Positions 5,167 to 12,869 of a stretch of DNA of 14,914 nt are shown here, piece after piece (positions within the stretch are counted from its first letter, which is position 1; each line of letters begins with the position of its first letter). Made by a program: the position numbers and the translations under genes. The DNA is taken from positions 7,043 through 21,956 of the forward strand of contig DEZB01000070.1 of the NCBI GenBank assembly GCA_002364735.1, in the 5' to 3' direction. Under the pieces are notes generated by a model. It saw only the letters and a program-made list of their open reading frames with translations, searched no databases and was not told the DNA's origin. This DNA comes from Bacteroidales bacterium UBA3143. GTDB lineage: Bacteria; Bacteroidota; Bacteroidia; Bacteroidales; Dysgonomonadaceae.

Positions 5167-6543
5167 ATGAATAAAATAGCAGTAATCGGCCTCGGCTACG
5201 TAGGTCTCCCCCTCGCCCGCCTCTTCGCAACAAAGTACCCCGTAGTAGGTTTCGATGTAAACCAAGCAAGGATAAAAGCCCTCAACGCAGGTCACGATAG
5301 CACCCTAGAAGTAGAAGATGAAGTATTGCAATCCGTCTTAATAGCTAACAACCCTTTCACTACAGCACCCTCATACCCCACACCCCACACCCCACACCCC
5401 ACACCTGGCTTATATTGCTCTGCCAACATCAAAGACATCGAACAGGCAAATATATATGTAATCACCGTCCCCACTCCCGTTGACAAACACAACCGCCCCG
5501 ACCTCACTCCTTTATATAAGGCCAGCGAAACCGTAGGCAAGGTATTGACCAAAGGCGACATTGTGATTTACGAATCAACCGTATATCCAGGAGCAACAGA
5601 AGATGAATGCGTACCAGTACTTGAGCGTGTATCAGGATTGGTGTTCAACCAAGATTTCTTTGCAGGCTATTCGCCCGAACGCATCAATCCGGGAGACAAA
5701 GAGCACACCGTAGAAAAAATATTGAAAGTAACTTCAGGCTCCACTCCCGAAATAGGAGAGAGAGTTGACGAACTATACAAATCGGTTATTACTGCCGGTA
5801 CGCACCTTGCGCCCACCATCAAAGTGGCAGAAGCTGCAAAAGTAATCGAAAATGCACAGCGCGATATCAACATTGCATTTGTAAACGAATTGGCAAAAAT
5901 ATTCAACATTTTAGAGATTGACACACAAGCCGTGTTAGCAGCAGCAGGCACCAAATGGAACTTCCTCAATTTCAAACCCGGACTGGTGGGCGGACATTGC
6001 ATTGGCATCGACCCCTACTACTTGGCACAAAAAGCACAAGAGGTTGGCTACCATCCCGAAATAATTTTGGCAGGACGCCGCCTCAACGATAGCATGGCAG
6101 GATATGTAGCATCGCAAGTGGTGAAAACAATGATTCAGAAAGGAATCAACGTAAACAACTCACACGTGTTGATGCTGGGCATCACCTTCAAGGAGAATTG
6201 TCCCGATGTGCGCAACACTAAAATTGTGGATGTTATCCGCGCCTTAGAAGAATATGGCGTAAATGTATGTGTGTACGACCCTTGGGCTAATCCTGAAGAG
6301 GTACATCACGAATATGGTATCACACCGCTTAATGATATTGAGGCAGTACGTAACAATCACGGCAACCCACACACCCCACACCTCACACCCCAAACCTCAG
6401 ACCACAGATACGACGCAGTCGTCCTTGGTGTTGCTCACAACGAATTTCTTGATTTGGACTTTGACGCTTTGAAGAAGGATGTGAGTGTGGTGTATGATGT
6501 GAAGGGGATATTGGATGGTAATGTGGTTGATGCTAAATTATAG
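5167..6543 (+). CDS. tviB: UDP-N-acetyl-hexosamine 6-dehydrogenase, TviB/WbpO family
   Basis: A 458-residue cytoplasmic enzyme that oxidises C6 of UDP-GlcNAc or UDP-GalNAc to the uronic acid with two NAD+. The N-terminal Rossmann motif GLGYVGLP is at 8-15. Other family blocks are TVPTPVD (100-106), YESTVYPG (135-142), GYSPERINPGDKEH (167-180), KVAEAAKVIEN (219-229) and the catalytic cysteine block GGHCIGIDPYY with Cys278. The C-terminal domain has FKENCPDVRNTKI (341-353). It follows TviB almost block for block but is longer than the roughly 425 residues I recall. The excess is largely two Pro/Thr/His-rich inserts (about 67-81 and 399-413), both encoded by heptanucleotide tracts and both in loops just before a strand. 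With the TviC homologue it should make UDP-GalNAcA or a related acidic sugar donor. Which step comes first cannot be read from sequence. Confidence 0.92.
   Translation: MNKIAVIGLGYVGLPLARLFATKYPVVGFDVNQARIKALNAGHDSTLEVEDEVLQSVLIANNPFTTAPSYPTPHTPHPTPGLYCSANIKDIEQANIYVITVPTPVDKHNRPDLTPLYKASETVGKVLTKGDIVIYESTVYPGATEDECVPVLERVSGLVFNQDFFAGYSPERINPGDKEHTVEKILKVTSGSTPEIGERVDELYKSVITAGTHLAPTIKVAEAAKVIENAQRDINIAFVNELAKIFNILEIDTQAVLAAAGTKWNFLNFKPGLVGGHCIGIDPYYLAQKAQEVGYHPEIILAGRRLNDSMAGYVASQVVKTMIQKGINVNNSHVLMLGITFKENCPDVRNTKIVDVIRALEEYGVNVCVYDPWANPEEVHHEYGITPLNDIEAVRNNHGNPHTPHLTPQTSDHRYDAVVLGVAHNEFLDLDFDALKKDVSVVYDVKGILDGNVVDAKL
5371..5405 (+). repeat. In-frame heptad tract in the N-terminal domain of the tviB homologue
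   Basis: One TCATACC unit is followed by four perfect CCACACC units (35 bp). It encodes residues 69-80, a Tyr-Pro-Thr-Pro-His run, in a loop of the NAD-binding domain. It is the longest uninterrupted tract in the window and therefore the one most prone to slippage. Confidence 0.88.
6369..6410 (+). repeat. Degenerate in-frame heptad tract in the C-terminal domain of the tviB homologue
   Basis: Five or six heptads remain recognisable in phase: ACACACC, CCACACC, TCACACC, CCAAACC, TCAGACC and a weak ACAGATA. The encoded segment (about residues 401-415) is Pro/Thr/His-rich and has no counterpart in TviB as I recall it. The divergence between units suggests an older insertion than the perfect tract at 5371. 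Confidence 0.75.
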
Positions 6544-6556
6544 GTGAATAATTGAC

Positions 6557-6654
6557 AATTAGAGAATGCTTTCTCGCAGATGTACGCAGATAAAAACTCA
6601 GCGAAAATTAGCGTATTAAATCAACGCAAATCAGCGAGAACTGTATTCTCAATT
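6557..6654 (+). repeat. 98 bp imperfect palindromic element
   Basis: The ends pair as AATTAGAGAAT (6557-6567) with ATTCTCAATT (6645-6654), and the similarity continues inward through TTCTCGCAGAT-like and ATCAGCGAGAA-like arms. The inside is made of repeated CGCAGAT, CAGCGAAAAT and CAACGCAAATCAGCG-type words. It fills almost the whole gap between the tviB homologue and wzx, ending 10 bases before the wzx start. It could form a long interrupted hairpin in the mRNA. Repeats of this CGCAGAT/CAGCG type are, as I recall, scattered between genes in many bacteria. Confidence 0.65.
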
Positions 6655-6664
6655 AAATAAAGTA

Positions 6665-8215
6665 ATGACTGAATCTTCATCAAGCTCAAACAAACGTATA
6701 GCCAAAAATACAATATTCCTCTATGTAAGAATGTTTCTTACCTTAGGGGTTTCTTTGTATACTTCACGTGTAGTACTGAATACTCTTGGAGTAGAGGATT
6801 TTGGAATATATAATTTGGTTGGTGGTGTAGTTGTTCTGTTTTCTTTTATCAATGGTTCAATGACAACTGCAACGCAGCGTTTCCTTAATTTCGAAATGGG
6901 AAAAGGAAATCCAGATGGAATACACAAAGTGTTTTGCATTAGTACAAATGTCTATTTTATCATTTCCTTTATTATTGTTTTATTAGCTGAGACAATAGGC
7001 TTGTGGTTTTTAAATAACAAGTTGAATATTCCTATAGATAGGATGAATGCTGCAAATATAGTATATCAATTTTCAATCTTAGCTTTTGTTGTAAATATTC
7101 TCAAAATACCTTACAATGCAAGTATTATTGCTTATGAAAAAATGTCTTTTTATGCTTGGGTAAGCATTATAGAGGTAACTCTTAAGCTAATAATTGTATT
7201 TGCTTTGGTTTATTTCATATTTGATAAATTGATATTATATTCAATTCTAACGTTTGCAGTATCAGTGTTGATATATATAATTTTTCGAGTATATTGTCGT
7301 AATAGTTTTACATCATGTAGATATCAATACATGAAGGATAATAAATTAACTAGAAAGTTATTGTCTTTTTCAGGATGGAGCATGTTAGGTAATTTTGCAG
7401 TTGTTGGTTCAAATCAAGGGATTTCAATGATTATGAATATGTTCTTAGGTGTTACAATAAATGCCGCAATGGGAGTAGCTAATCAAGTTAATACTGCTGT
7501 TTATGGTTTTGTGTCTAATTTTCAGATGGCTTTTAATCCTCAAATTGTTAAGACGTATGCTTCAGAAAGCTTTGATGCGCACAAAAAACTAATTTATCAA
7601 ACATCTAAATTATCTTATTTCTTACTTTTAATAATAGCAGTGCCTATTCTATTTAACACAGAGTATATATTAACTGTATGGTTGAAGATTGTACCTTCAT
7701 ATTCAGCAGTTTTTACGCAGTTAATTATTCTTCTCTCTTTGCTAGATGCCCTTTCAGGACCTTTTTGGATGTCTACAAATGCAATGGGGAAAATAAAGTA
7801 TTATCAAATAGGTGTATCATTTTTAATGTTACTTAACCTACCTTTAGCCTATTTTATTCTGCACTATGGATTCACACCTGAGTATGTATTTGCGGGTAAA
7901 TTAGTATTGAGTTTTATAATCTATCTATTTAGAGTAATATATGTGAAATCTTTCTTGAATTTCACTTTCAAAGATTTTTTTTCAAATGTGATTTTAAGGA
8001 TAATACTTACTACTGTTTTTATTGTTGGAATAATGTTTATATTTAAAAACCAGATATTACCAAAAGAAGATTCTATTTTAAATCTCTTTGTCTTTACTTT
8101 AATCTCTTTATTCACATCTTTATTAGGCGTGACAGCTCTTGGTATAAATAAAATTGAAAAAAAACTTGTTATGAGTTTTATTATTAAACGTATAAAAAAA
8201 CAAAATGAATTATAG
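6665..8215 (+). CDS. wzx: Wzx-type polysaccharide repeat-unit flippase
   Basis: A 516-residue integral inner-membrane protein of the MOP/PST superfamily. It would move lipid-linked repeat units from the cytoplasmic to the periplasmic face. About 12-14 hydrophobic segments are visible, the first at about 17-38 and others around 45-65, 92-115, 135-155, 165-207, 313-332, 350-366, 383-400, 405-425, 440-460 and 470-492. Family landmarks are TSRVVLNTLGVEDFGIYN (33-50), TTATQRFLNFEMGKG (67-81), AMGVANQVN (268-276) and FNPQIVKTYA (290-299). The short Ser-rich cytoplasmic N terminus is normal for the family. The last bases overlap the next gene by 11 bp, pointing to one transcript. The gene is much more AT-rich than the tviB homologue before it. 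Confidence 0.9.
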   Translation: MTESSSSSNKRIAKNTIFLYVRMFLTLGVSLYTSRVVLNTLGVEDFGIYNLVGGVVVLFSFINGSMTTATQRFLNFEMGKGNPDGIHKVFCISTNVYFIISFIIVLLAETIGLWFLNNKLNIPIDRMNAANIVYQFSILAFVVNILKIPYNASIIAYEKMSFYAWVSIIEVTLKLIIVFALVYFIFDKLILYSILTFAVSVLIYIIFRVYCRNSFTSCRYQYMKDNKLTRKLLSFSGWSMLGNFAVVGSNQGISMIMNMFLGVTINAAMGVANQVNTAVYGFVSNFQMAFNPQIVKTYASESFDAHKKLIYQTSKLSYFLLLIIAVPILFNTEYILTVWLKIVPSYSAVFTQLIILLSLLDALSGPFWMSTNAMGKIKYYQIGVSFLMLLNLPLAYFILHYGFTPEYVFAGKLVLSFIIYLFRVIYVKSFLNFTFKDFFSNVILRIILTTVFIVGIMFIFKNQILPKEDSILNLFVFTLISLFTSLLGVTALGINKIEKKLVMSFIIKRIKKQNEL

Positions 8216-9182
8216 TTTATTAAAGTATCCGGAAAGCAAGTATGCCTTTAATATAGGTGATTATATTCAAAGTCTTGCTGCTAAGCAATTTCTTCCACAT
8301 GTTGATAATTATATTAACCGAGAAGAATTGAACTCTTATAAGGGTGAGCAAACGAATGTTATTTTGAATGGTTGGTTCACACACAACGTGTATAATTGGA
8401 TACCAAGTAGAGAAATAAACCCTCTGTTTATTTCTTTTCATATAAATCACTCTGCTGCACCAATTATGTTAACAGACGAAGCAGTTACCTACCTTAAAAA
8501 GCATGAACCTATTGGATGTAGAGATCAGTACACTGCTGATTTATTGTTAGATAAGGGAGTAAATGCTTATTTTAGTGGATGCTTAACATTAACTTTGGAT
8601 AACTATAAAGTATCTGAAGAAGAAAGAGGTGAGGATGTTTACATAGTTGATCCTTTATACGGATACGCAAATAAACAAAAAGTATTTAGTTCTTTAAAGA
8701 GATTCATACGAAGTCTATTAAATGGACAAGTACTTCAAATAGGAAAGAAAAGGCGACATTTAAGAAAAATTTTCAGTAAATCCATTTGGACTGATTCAAT
8801 TCATATTAATCATGAGTTACCAGCGGGAATATACACACATGAACAGAAATTTGAGATGGCTGAAGAATTGCTGAGAAAATATGCTAAAGCCAAACTTGTG
8901 ATTACTTCTAGAATTCACTGTGCATTGCCTTGTTTAGCCATGGGGACACCTGTGATTTTCATAAATGGATTTGATGCATTTATTGATACATGTAGATTTG
9001 ACGGTATTATTGATTTGTTTAATAGAGTAGATGTGAATACTAAAACTGGAGAATTTACTGCTAACTTTCCTCTTTCTGAAAAAATTACAAAAGATTTGAA
9101 TATTCAAAATCTAGAAAAGCATTATAGTATTGCTAATGGTTTAAAAGAATCTTGCAATAACTTTATCTCAAGAAAAAAATAG
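8205..9182 (+). CDS. Polysaccharide pyruvyl transferase family protein
   Basis: A 325-residue soluble protein of the PF04230 family, whose members transfer pyruvate from phosphoenolpyruvate to a sugar to form a ketal. Visible family marks are the N-terminal NIGDYIQ (16-22), GCRD (104-107) followed by a TADLL helix, SGCLTLTL (124-131) and the hallmark SRIHCALPCLAMGTPVI (235-251) with its Arg and His. The length is within the family range. Its 5' end overlaps wzx by 11 bp, so translation may be coupled. In context it would add an acidic pyruvate group to the repeat unit, but family members in Bacteroidota capsule loci are diverse and the substrate cannot be read from sequence. Confidence 0.88.
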   Translation: MNYSLLKYPESKYAFNIGDYIQSLAAKQFLPHVDNYINREELNSYKGEQTNVILNGWFTHNVYNWIPSREINPLFISFHINHSAAPIMLTDEAVTYLKKHEPIGCRDQYTADLLLDKGVNAYFSGCLTLTLDNYKVSEEERGEDVYIVDPLYGYANKQKVFSSLKRFIRSLLNGQVLQIGKKRRHLRKIFSKSIWTDSIHINHELPAGIYTHEQKFEMAEELLRKYAKAKLVITSRIHCALPCLAMGTPVIFINGFDAFIDTCRFDGIIDLFNRVDVNTKTGEFTANFPLSEKITKDLNIQNLEKHYSIANGLKESCNNFISRKK

Positions 9183-9217
9183 AATAATAATAGTTTTTTT
9201 ATAAGATTATGTATATT

Positions 9218-10267
9218 ATGAAAAGTATAACGCTATTAATTTCTAATCTCTATTCTTCTGGTGGAACACAACGTATGGTATCACTATTATGTAATGCTTT
9301 AATTGAAGAATATGAAATTAATATACTTGTTAATAATATTATCGAAAAACCATTTTATCCATTGGATGATCGTGTTAATGTTGTTGATATATCAAAAGAT
9401 AAGGATGATTTTTTCAGAAGAAGTATTAGAATTTACAATTTTCTCCAAAAGCATAAAAGCGATTTTTATATTAATATCGATACTAATTCAGTTTTGTATT
9501 ATAGTCTTTTTCTACCAAAACACACTAAGCTTATTATTTGGGAGCATTTTTCTTTAGAAAACAATTATAAAAAACTACACTTTACATTGTCTCGTATTTA
9601 TGCATCATATAGATCACATCGATTAGTTGTACTCTCTGAATTTGAAAAGTCTCTTTGGTATAAGAGATATAAAACTCCATTAAGAAAAATAGACGTAATT
9701 TACAACCCTATACCTTTAAATGTTCATTCTGAGGATAGTCAAAACAAACATAACAACAAGACGATCATAGCCATTGGTAATAACATAGAAGTAAAAGGTT
9801 TCGACCTGCTTTTAAAGGCGTGGAAAAATTTAAAAACTGAATGGTCATTAAAAATAATAGGTTTACCTGAACTTGAAAAAAATAAATTAGTAGATTACAT
9901 TACAATAGAAGGAATTAGGAATGTAAAGGTTTTTGGAAGGGAAAGTGACATTAGTTCTTTTTATAAAAATGCATCTATCTTTGTTTTATCATCTAGGAAA
10001 GAAGCAGCGCCTTTGGTTCTACTAGAAAGTCAGGCTTTTGGTTTACCTGTAATTGCTTTTGATCATATATCTAGTGTTAAAGAAATCAGTGGAGATTCCG
10101 TCTTCTTTGTACCCTATAGAGAAAAAGAAAAAGCATTAAAGGACGCAATTTGTTCTTTAATTAATTCGGAAAATTTATATTTAGATTATTATAAAAAATC
10201 TATAGAAAACACTAGAAGGTTTACTATAAACAACTTTATTAAATCATGGAAGGAGATTCTAACCTAA
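9218..10267 (+). CDS. Glycosyltransferase family 4 protein
   Basis: A retaining GT-B glycosyltransferase of about 349 residues, acting at the cytoplasmic membrane face on a lipid-linked acceptor. Counted from the upstream ATG at 9209, the N-terminal domain has LYSSGGTQRMV (14-24) with the glycine loop. The C-terminal donor domain has IAIGNNIEVKGFDLLLKAW (187-205), VFGRESDI (241-248) and the EX7E signature Glu265-Glu273 in KEAAPLVLLESQAFGLP. I chose the ATG at 9218 because MKSITLLISNL puts the methionine directly before the first strand, as usual in this family; the ATG at 9209 would add three residues. The donor sugar is unknown. The stop codon overlaps the next start. Confidence 0.9.
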   Translation: MKSITLLISNLYSSGGTQRMVSLLCNALIEEYEINILVNNIIEKPFYPLDDRVNVVDISKDKDDFFRRSIRIYNFLQKHKSDFYINIDTNSVLYYSLFLPKHTKLIIWEHFSLENNYKKLHFTLSRIYASYRSHRLVVLSEFEKSLWYKRYKTPLRKIDVIYNPIPLNVHSEDSQNKHNNKTIIAIGNNIEVKGFDLLLKAWKNLKTEWSLKIIGLPELEKNKLVDYITIEGIRNVKVFGRESDISSFYKNASIFVLSSRKEAAPLVLLESQAFGLPVIAFDHISSVKEISGDSVFFVPYREKEKALKDAICSLINSENLYLDYYKKSIENTRRFTINNFIKSWKEILT

Positions 10268-10269
10268 TG
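10248..10269 (+). promoter_or_regulatory. Shine-Dalgarno-like site and TAATG coupling junction
   Basis: GGAAGGAG (10248-10255) lies 11 bases before an ATG that shares an A with the TAA stop of the preceding gene. A Shine-Dalgarno sequence this good is uncommon in this window and lies inside the coding end of the upstream gene, which supports translational coupling and decides the start of the second GT4 gene. Confidence 0.65.
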
Positions 10270-11373
10270 AATAGAATTTTACATATTACCGGAAAGATGG
10301 ACCGCGCTGGTGCCGAAACAATGATTATGAATTTGTATCGTCATATAGATAGAACAAAGTTTCAATTTGACTTTGTCTCTTTCTCTGATGAAGAAGGCGA
10401 TTTTGATAAAGAGATAAAGGATCTTGGAGGAATAATTTATCATATTACGGATTCAAACCCAATAAAAAGAATGTTTGCTTTGAGGAATTTGTTAAAAGAA
10501 CATCTTGAATACAAAATAATTCACTGCCATACACTACTTAGCAATGCTTTTCATCTATATGCAGGAAAAATGGCTAAAGTTCCTTACCGAATTTCTCATG
10601 CACATAGTACAAATAATTCATCAAAAGGAAAGATAATAGACTCTCTTTATTATAGCTTTTCAAAAACAATGATAAGCAAATATTCAACTCACTTCATAAG
10701 CTGCGGGCATGAGGCTGGAGAGTTTCTATATCCTTCACAAAAAAATGTTCTGTTCTTACCTAATTCAATAGATACAAGATGCTTTTCTGAAGTAGGACAG
10801 AAAGAGAAAATGTATTTACAGAAAATGTTTCAACTGGATGATGATTGTTTAAAGATAATACAAGTGGGGAGAATAGAGAATGTGAAGAACCACAGATTTT
10901 CTCTTGAAATAGCCAGTGAACTAAAAACGCGAGATATAAAATTTAAAATGTTCTTTGTGGGACAAGGTGAACTGCTTGTGGAGATTGAAAAAGAGATAAA
11001 AACGAAAAAAATAGAGAAAGATGTTTTGCTTTTAGGGCTTAGATCTGATATTCCCCAACTGATGGCTGGATCAGACGTGATGCTCATGCCCTCATTTCAT
11101 GAGGGTTTCCCAGTCGTATTGGTAGAATCGCAATCTGTTGGTCTTCCTTCACTTATTTCGGCTTCAATCTCGAAAGATGTAGATATGGGTGTAGGTCTTG
11201 TGGAATTTGAATCATTAGAAACTGATATGCCAATATGGGTTGAAAAACTGGTGCAGCTTAAACAAAAGGAAAAGATAGATTCGCAAATACGACTAAGCAA
11301 AATAGCTGAACAAGGTTTTGACATTTATAACAGTGTTGAAATTCTAGCTAACCTTTATAATTCATTATTATGA
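10267..11373 (+). CDS. Glycosyltransferase family 4 protein (EpsF/CapM-like)
   Basis: A 368-residue GT-B glycosyltransferase. The N terminus ILHITGKMDRAGAETMIMNLYRHID resembles the EpsF-type capsule and exopolysaccharide transferases. IIHCHTLLSNAFHLYAGK and the RISHAHSTN loop are typical acceptor-domain elements. In the donor domain are VGRIENVKNH, FVGQGEL, LLGLRSDIPQLMAGSDVMLMPSFHEGFPVVLVES and its EX7E pair (Glu279 and Glu287 from this start). I chose 10267 over the in-frame ATG at 10246. It forms a TAATG overlap with the previous stop, is preceded by a GGAAGGAG Shine-Dalgarno-like sequence at 10248-10255, and gives the usual N terminus. The sugar is not predictable. Confidence 0.9.
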   Translation: MNRILHITGKMDRAGAETMIMNLYRHIDRTKFQFDFVSFSDEEGDFDKEIKDLGGIIYHITDSNPIKRMFALRNLLKEHLEYKIIHCHTLLSNAFHLYAGKMAKVPYRISHAHSTNNSSKGKIIDSLYYSFSKTMISKYSTHFISCGHEAGEFLYPSQKNVLFLPNSIDTRCFSEVGQKEKMYLQKMFQLDDDCLKIIQVGRIENVKNHRFSLEIASELKTRDIKFKMFFVGQGELLVEIEKEIKTKKIEKDVLLLGLRSDIPQLMAGSDVMLMPSFHEGFPVVLVESQSVGLPSLISASISKDVDMGVGLVEFESLETDMPIWVEKLVQLKQKEKIDSQIRLSKIAEQGFDIYNSVEILANLYNSLL

Positions 11374-11422
11374 AATCGTATCTGCAGAAATGTACGTATC
11401 TATTAATTTATAAAATAAATAA

Positions 11423-12808
11423 ATGAAGAAAACACCTACGTTAATTCTATTAACAACCTCTATTGTCACATTTTTCTATTTCCAATTGAACGCTACAATT
11501 GATTTTAATGATTTAAGATTAATGGGGATAATTGGTCTAATTCAATTAATTGTATCGCTATGGTCATGGAGAAAATTAAACAAAGACATAATTAGCCCAT
11601 ATATATTCTTTTTAACTATAATTTATGCGTTTACATTTGGTCAGTCTATTTTATATGCTTTTAATTATGTTTCTGTGCAAAGAGATATTCTTGGCAGGTA
11701 TGGAATAACTATTCAGGAAATATTTGATGCGCAGTATGTAACTTTAATCTTTTTGGCTTTCTTCCATCTAGGTGCATTGTTAGTTGTGAAAAAAGGGAAC
11801 AGCAAAAACGTAGTTTTGAAAGCTGAAAAAAACTATTATATAATTAGGCGATTAGGATGGGTATTATTTATTGTATCAGTAGTGCCATATTTTTTCAGAT
11901 TATTGACGCTAGTTTATACATCTATGACATATGGGTATGGTGCTTTATACGAAGATGTTAGTCTGAGTTTTCTTGACCGTATAATGATGTTTATAGCATC
12001 TTATTTCATTCCTTCAATTATTTGTTTATTTATAGGATATTTTAAAAATAGAAAAGTACAGTATTTTTTATTTTATATTTTACTTTTTGCAATTATATTA
12101 TCTTTATTTACAGGTTCGCGAGGCGGTGCAGTTATTATGATAGCACTCCTTATATTATTACGCCATTATGCTATAAAAAAAATAAAAAAGAAAGAAATTG
12201 TAGTAATATTTTTTGCATCAGTTTTCATTTTATCTCTATTATCCATTATAGCACAAACTAGGGGTGATGATAATCGTTCGGTCGACTCTATACTAGCGCA
12301 TGAAGCTACCGATAATGCTGCCTTAGAAACTTTGGCCGAGATGGGAGGATCTATGACTACTTTAATCTGGACCAAGAATTTTGTTCCAAGCGATGAAGGT
12401 TATAAATTAGGAACTACATATTTATATTCATTATCTATTTTAATTCCCAATTTAGGATTTTGGGAGATTCGTCCAACTAAATTAAATATGAGTAATTGGC
12501 TTACAGATAAAATGTCATTATCTTATGGTACTGGTTACTCAATTATAGCTGAAGCATATATTAATTTTGGGAACTTTGGTTGGATAATAATGTTTTTTAT
12601 GGGAATGTTTTTTTGTAAAATATTTGATTTTTCTAGTGAAAACACTACTAATTATACATTGAAATTAATTTTCTCATTTATTGTTTTCTTTACTTGTGCT
12701 ACCATTGCAAGAAATTCATTTGTTACTTACGTTAGAGCCTTCTTCTTTATAGCTTTGCCAATTTATTTTATACTTAAATACCAAGTCGCCAAATTTAACG
12801 TAAAATAA
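11423..12808 (+). CDS. wzy: Wzy-type O-antigen/capsule polymerase
   Basis: A 461-residue polytopic inner-membrane protein that would join repeat units in the periplasm. About 11-12 hydrophobic segments are seen, among them 6-22, 34-48, 60-82, 104-122, 145-163, 186-206, 213-229, 234-248, 258-277, 386-400, 413-428 and 437-451. A short conserved-looking GSRGGAVIM (231-239) is followed by a large hydrophilic loop (about 278-370). GTGYSIIAEAYINFGNFGW (369-387) then leads back into the membrane, a layout typical of Wzy polymerases. Sequence identity in this family is always low, so the call rests on topology, these motifs and position beside wzx and the glycosyltransferases. Its low GC content matches the neighbouring strain-specific block. 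Confidence 0.85.
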   Translation: MKKTPTLILLTTSIVTFFYFQLNATIDFNDLRLMGIIGLIQLIVSLWSWRKLNKDIISPYIFFLTIIYAFTFGQSILYAFNYVSVQRDILGRYGITIQEIFDAQYVTLIFLAFFHLGALLVVKKGNSKNVVLKAEKNYYIIRRLGWVLFIVSVVPYFFRLLTLVYTSMTYGYGALYEDVSLSFLDRIMMFIASYFIPSIICLFIGYFKNRKVQYFLFYILLFAIILSLFTGSRGGAVIMIALLILLRHYAIKKIKKKEIVVIFFASVFILSLLSIIAQTRGDDNRSVDSILAHEATDNAALETLAEMGGSMTTLIWTKNFVPSDEGYKLGTTYLYSLSILIPNLGFWEIRPTKLNMSNWLTDKMSLSYGTGYSIIAEAYINFGNFGWIIMFFMGMFFCKIFDFSSENTTNYTLKLIFSFIVFFTCATIARNSFVTYVRAFFFIALPIYFILKYQVAKFNVK

Positions 12809-12869
12809 TACTACAACTAAGTTTTAACTCGCATTTACTTATTTTATTTGGATAATTTGAAATTTGATA

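Noticed and set aside
9303..9557. 84-codon hydrophobic frame inside the first GT4 gene
   Set aside because: It is an out-of-frame shadow of a well-supported glycosyltransferase; its hydrophobic look comes from AT-rich codons.
10246..10266. Upstream ATG as start of the second GT4 gene
   Set aside because: It would add seven residues before the normal N terminus and overlap the preceding gene further. The ATG at 10267 has a Shine-Dalgarno-like sequence and a TAATG junction.
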